From contig CANXME010002182.1 in assembly GCA_948144175.1 (NCBI GenBank), forward strand, positions 1 to 64,000: a stretch of DNA of 64,000 nucleotides, written 5' to 3'. The notes below the pieces were generated by a model. That model searched no databases and had not been told where the DNA came from. It worked only from the letters and a program-made list of their open reading frames with translations. Numbering within the stretch: the stretch's first letter is position 1; each line of letters starts with the position of its first letter. This document shows, one piece after another, positions 59,453-64,000 of this stretch. Made by a program: the position numbers and the translations under genes. The DNA is from Closterium sp. NIES-65. Lineage: Eukaryota > Streptophyta > Zygnematophyceae > Desmidiales > Closteriaceae.

Positions 59453-62400
59453 TCAAGAGGAGAGCAAGTGAGGCAAGACAGACACAAGACCCAGCTGGGT
59501 GCAAAAGCGCTGATGATCACAAGGCGCGAGTGCCTTGGTGAACACATCAGCAGTGTTGGCCTCAGAGGCCACGTACGCAAGTCGCAACTGACCACGCTGC
59601 TGCAGCTCACGAGCAAGGAAGTAGCGGAGAGCAATGTGCTTCGTTCTGTGCTCCAAGCGCTGCTCTCGACACAAGGCCAGCATGGCCTTGTTGTCTACGT
59701 ACAGCACTGGAGGAGAACGAGGCGGCTCTCCAAGGTCAGTCAGCAGGTAGGTGAGCCAGCGAAGCTCCTGTGCAGCCATGGCCCCGGCGTAGATCTCAGC
59801 CTCACAACTGGAGCCGAGAACCGAAGACGAGCGAGTAGACCGCCACGAGACAGAGCCGGAACCAAGGCTGAAGGTGTAACCCTGTGACGACCGCTGCGTA
59901 GCCTGGTCGTCAGCCCAAGAAGCGTCCGCGTGGCCGGTAAGGACCACTGGACTCCGCCCTCCAAGCACAAGCCCCATGCCCGACGTACTGCACAGGTAGC
60001 GCAATACCCTCTTCGCTGCAGCCATGTGCTCTGGTCTGTGTCTCCCAGGAGCAACATAGCGTGCAAGAATACTCAGAGGGTATGCAAGGTCAGGTCGTGT
60101 GCAGGTCATCAGGTACATGAGGCAGCCAACAAGCTCTGCATACGGACCACTCGACTCTACGGACTCATCCGAAGGCAGAGCTGAGAGTGAGTGGCGAGTA
60201 GGCAGAGGAGTGGCCTGGGGCGAGGAGTACGTGAAGCCGAAGCGCTGAAGGACCTGCTGCACCATGTGTGACTGAGTCAAGGTAATGGTGCGGCGTGCTC
60301 TGTCCCGAGTGATCTGCAAGCCAAGGTAGCTGCGCAGTTCACCCAGGTCTGTGCACGTGTGTCTCTTCAGCAGTTCGGACTTCACGTAGGCGAGTCCAGC
60401 AGTGTCCGCTGTGGCAAAGACCAAGTCGTCGACGTACACGAGGATGTAGAACGGCGGCAGTGAAGTGTCGGTGCGCAGAAACAGCGACGGGTCAGCAGTA
60501 GAAGGAGCAAACCCAAGAGCCGCAAGCGTAGTCCTCAGTGTGTCGTGCCACTCACGCGGTGCCTGGCGGAGACCGTAGACTGGCCGTCGGAGGCTCCACT
60601 GGGTGCCAGGAGGGAAAGTCCCAGTGAAGCCAGGTGGACGGCGCAGCCAGATCTCCTCGTGCAGGCTACCCTGCAGGAACGCAGTGCTGAAGTCGAGAGA
60701 GTGAAGCTCGTAGTCGCGCTGAGCGGCTATGTGCAGCAGCACCCGAAGAGTGGTCATCTTCGGGGTGGGAGAGAAGGTCTGAAAGTAGTCAACTCCCTGC
60801 CGCTGACTGAAGCCACGAGCAACGTACCGCGCCTTGAAGACAGGTGGAGAGCCCGGCGGCCGCTTCACCCGCAAGATCCACATGCCACTGACGATGTTCG
60901 CCCCAGGAGGGGGAACTGCGTCAACGTAGGTGCCTGTGGACTTCCAGGAAGCCATCTCTGCATCCATAGCTGCCTGCCACTGAGAGGAGTAGGGACCCTC
61001 TACGGCCTCCGCGTAAGAACGCGGAGTCGGGATGTCTAGTGCATCCGGGTCTCCCTCAGGGGCAAGCAGTACAGACGCGAGATGAGGTGAAGCAGCCGCT
61101 AGACACTGTAACTCCTCCTGTCTGTCCTCTAGGACGTCCGTGCCAAGAGCACACTCACCCCCGACGGACGGAGGACAGACAGACGCAGACTCAGCAACTA
61201 AGACCAGCAGCGTAGTCGAGACGACAGCGAGCAGCAAAGTCAACGAGCTCAGCGACTAGAGCAGACGCAGCAGTGGACTCAAAAGAGGGGTCAGTGACGA
61301 CAGTAGCAAGCAGACGCGTGACAGTAGGACTGGCAGCGCGAAGAGAGTCCGACTCAGGGTCGGCAAGCGCAGGAAGAGAGGACTCAGGAGGAGAAGGCAA
61401 AGGGGCACGCAGAGGAGCAGTGGACGGACGCAGAGACATCCGGTGCGTGCCAGGGACAGGAGGAGGACGCTGACGCGAACCGCGACCACTAGCGCGAGCA
61501 GCACGAACAGGCGACGCGGGACGAGACGCAGGCTCACGACGCTCAGCAAGACCTCCAGTAGGACCAGTGTAAGGAGAGGGAGTAGGCAGAGGAGAGGAAG
61601 GCTCCAACAGTGACTGCGACTGGACAGGCTGTGGACACTCTACCTGAAGGAGAAAGACCAAGAACCTGCTGTAGGAGCGGAACGAAGTACGGCCGAGGCC
61701 GCGCGGCAGCTCAAGACTCAGCAGGGACAGCACCAGCACCCTCAGCGACAGCACCAGCGCCACCAACACCTCCAGCGGCAGGACCTCCAGCAGCACCAGC
61801 AGCAGAACCATCGCCAGGACAGACAGCAGTAGTCTCAGCACCAACACCCTCAGCAGCTCCAGCTCCAGTAGGACCCGCAGGCCCAGCAGCTCCGGGACCG
61901 GCAGCACCAGCACCCTCGACGGTCGACGAAGCTCCAGCTCCAGCAGTACGCCTCCAGCGGCGAGCAAACCACTCACGCAGCTCCTGTGGAGAGAGGGGCT
62001 CCCTGGCGAGACGCAGCAGCAGGAGAAACCCCAGGCTCAGCAGCTCCAGACTCAGCACCCCCAGGCACAGCCGCTCCAGACTCAGCACCTCCAGGCTCAG
62101 CAGCTCCAGACTCAGCACCCCCAGACTCAGTAGCTCCAGCTCCAGTAGGACCCGCAGGCCCAGCAGCTCCGGGACCGGCAGCACCCTCAGCAGGCGAAGA
62201 AGCTCCAGCTCCAGCAGCACGCCTCCAGCGGCGAGCAAACCACTCGCGCAGCTCCTGTGGAGAGAGCGGCTCCCGCCGAGACGGAAGAACCGGAGAGCCC
62301 CCAGGTCCAGCAGGCGCAGGCTCCGCACCTCCAGGCCCAGCACCCCCAGGCTCAGCAGCTCCTGACGTAGCACCCTCCGGCTCAGCACCCCCCGGCTCAG

Positions 62401-64000
62401 CACCCCCAGACTCAGCACCCCCCGGCCTCGCACCCCCAGGCTCAGCATCCCCAGGCTCAGCACCCACAGCAGCAGCACCCCCGGGCTCAGCACCCGCAGC
62501 AGGACCAGACTCAGCAGCAACCTCGACTGGCTCGACCGTGTCTACCTGGGACACACCCGAAGGGGCAGGAACCTGAGGGGGTAGGGGGTCTACCGGGGGG
62601 GGGGAACTGGTACCAGGAAGTCCGGTGGGGGGGGAAGGGAAGGAGTACGGTAGGGGAAGAGGCGGTAGAAGGGGACTGACTCGTCGAACGTGACGTCCTG
62701 GGAGGACAGAACACGACGAGAGGAGGGGTGGTAGAACTGCCACCCTGGAGCGTCAGGGGGGAAGCCAAGGAAGACACAGGGAGCAGCACGGGGGGACAGC
62801 TTGTCCGCAGACAAGTCGCGGACAAACGCCCGAGATCCCCAGACACGGAACGCAGACGCATCGCCGACCTTCCCCGTCCACAGTAACACTGGGGACATCG
62901 CGGGCCGAGAGACCCTGGGGTGAAGGTTGAGCTGATGCGCCGCGTACCGAACCGCAAACGGCCACAGAAAATAGGGGGCAGCCGCATGCATCATGGACGT
63001 ACGAGCGACATCCATGACCATGCCAATGCGGCGCTCAGCAATCCCATTTTGCTGTGGAGAGTCCGGAAGCGTAAAGGTCTGGCGGATCCCCTGTGCACGA
63101 CAGTAGTCTCGCAGAAGGCGAGAGGAGAACTCCCCACCTCGGTCAGAGTGCAGACGCAGAACAGGAAAGTCCGAGCCGAAGCTCCTCCTGAGCTGGAGAC
63201 GAGCCTCGCGGATCCAGTCGATCAGCACCTCAGTGACAGCACCCTTGCTGCGCAAGGGGAAGACTGAGGTGTAACGCGAGTAGTCGTCAACCACCAACAG
63301 GAAGTAGCGCTCGTGACCCTGCCCACGGACGGGGGCCGGGCCCCACACGTCCATGTGAAGTGTCTGCAGAGGAGCCTCTGTCGGGGGAAACAGGGAGGAG
63401 TGAGGAGCAGCCCTGAGGCGCCCCTCGACACAGGGGACACAGGAAGGTCCTGGTCCCGAAGGAAGGGGAGGGAGAGACTAGGGAAGACCAGAGACAAGGA
63501 CACGGGAAGCCATGCCCCGAAGACGGGGCAAGGAGGGGTGGCCTAGACGGTGGTGCCACAGAAGAGTCTCGTGAGACAGGAGGCGACACGAACAGGGGGC
63601 AGACTCAGGACCAGACCTGGACGCAGCAGCAAACACCTGACCCGGACGCTGCTACCTGACCGGACGCGGGGACAGGAGGAGACTCAGTGGTCAGGGTGTA
63701 GAGGCTCGACCCCGGCCGACGCGAGAACGTGGCCAGGTGCCGGCCTGTGCGTGCGTCCGTGCAGTGGGTCACCCGCTGACTCGCAGGAGTGAACTGGTGA
63801 ACCCCCGCATCCTGTAGGTCTGCACCACTCACCAAGTTCGTCGAGAACGAGGGGAGGTACAGGCCAGACAGGGTGCCCGAGGGGGCAGCCGGACACGGGA
63901 GGACAGTGGAGAAGTGAGCGAGGACAGGACCCCCAGAGGGGTCAGCCAGGGAGACTACAACCGGCCGACCAAGCGGCGTGAGTGTGGTGCGGTCCCGAAA
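59453..64000 (-). pseudogene. Broken pol of Element 4 (partial)
   Basis: The reverse transcriptase and RNase H frame is open from about 61195 to the stop at 59453, with YVDD and the RNase H motifs. Upstream the frame is lost by one-base changes near 61198 and about 61640. The linker contains a 271-bp tandem duplication, so the PLSPQELREWFARRWRR stretch occurs twice. Integrase core motifs (HMDVWGP, HSDRGGEF, QQNGIAERR) are in frame at 62590-63354. A TAG lies at 63478-63480 where Element 3 has a Gln codon, and another indel is near 63650. The 5' part and Gag are outside the window. Confidence 0.92.

Larger units (their letters stand above)
59114..64000 (-). mobile_element. Element 4: Ty1/copia element, 5' part beyond the window
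   Basis: Only the 3' LTR, 3' UTR and pol down to the protease region are present. The LTR is of the Element 3 type. The left target would be GAACG (59109-59113); its partner lies outside. The coding region has several breaks, so this copy is defective. Confidence 0.95.

Overview
The window is one continuous block of eukaryotic satellite DNA into which four related Ty1/copia-type LTR retrotransposons are lodged. I see no host protein-coding, rRNA or tRNA gene. The copia domain order (protease, integrase, reverse transcriptase, RNase H), a primer-binding site matching the 3' end of plant initiator tRNA-Met, and AACCCTA (plant telomere-like) motifs in the LTRs point to the streptophyte lineage. 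The GC-rich polyprotein with its long glycine tract resembles copia proteins I recall from streptophyte algae. That last point is memory, not a search, so the organism call is weak.

Layout. (1) 1-21914: satellite, alternating ~188-bp (type B) and ~183-bp (type A) monomers forming a ~371-bp dimer, organised into longer higher-order repeats of about 2.57, 5.13 and 5.87 kb. (2) 21915-29487: Element 1, plus strand, with an uninterrupted 1970-codon Gag-Pol. It has identical 131-bp LTRs, but at its left end sits an extra truncated 3' UTR belonging to a lost upstream copy, and there is no target-site duplication. (3) 29488-33364: satellite. (4) 33365-39911: Element 2, minus strand, ACTAA target duplication, identical 129-bp LTRs, badly broken Gag-Pol. 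(5) 39912-50916: satellite. (6) 50917-58402: Element 3, minus strand, GTGGT target duplication, 131-bp LTRs with three differences, Gag-Pol open except for one frameshift in RNase H. (7) 58403-59113: satellite. (8) 59114-64000: Element 4, minus strand, cut by the window edge, several frameshifts and a stop.

How the parts relate. Each element reads LTR, primer-binding site, three short GC hairpins separated by T-runs, a GC-rich leader of ~0.9-1.2 kb built of short tandem repeats, Gag-Pol, a 3' UTR with an AT-rich palindrome, polypurine tract, LTR. Elements 2 and 3 are nearly identical through Gag-Pol and 3' UTR but have different LTRs and leaders; Element 2's LTR and primer site instead resemble Element 1, so it looks like a mosaic. 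Element 2 has identical LTRs and a ruined polyprotein, which suggests it moved with proteins supplied by an intact relative such as Element 1. The array is a candidate centromeric or pericentromeric satellite; this is inference from its structure only. Most open reading frames in the satellite and those antisense to Gag-Pol are chance products.
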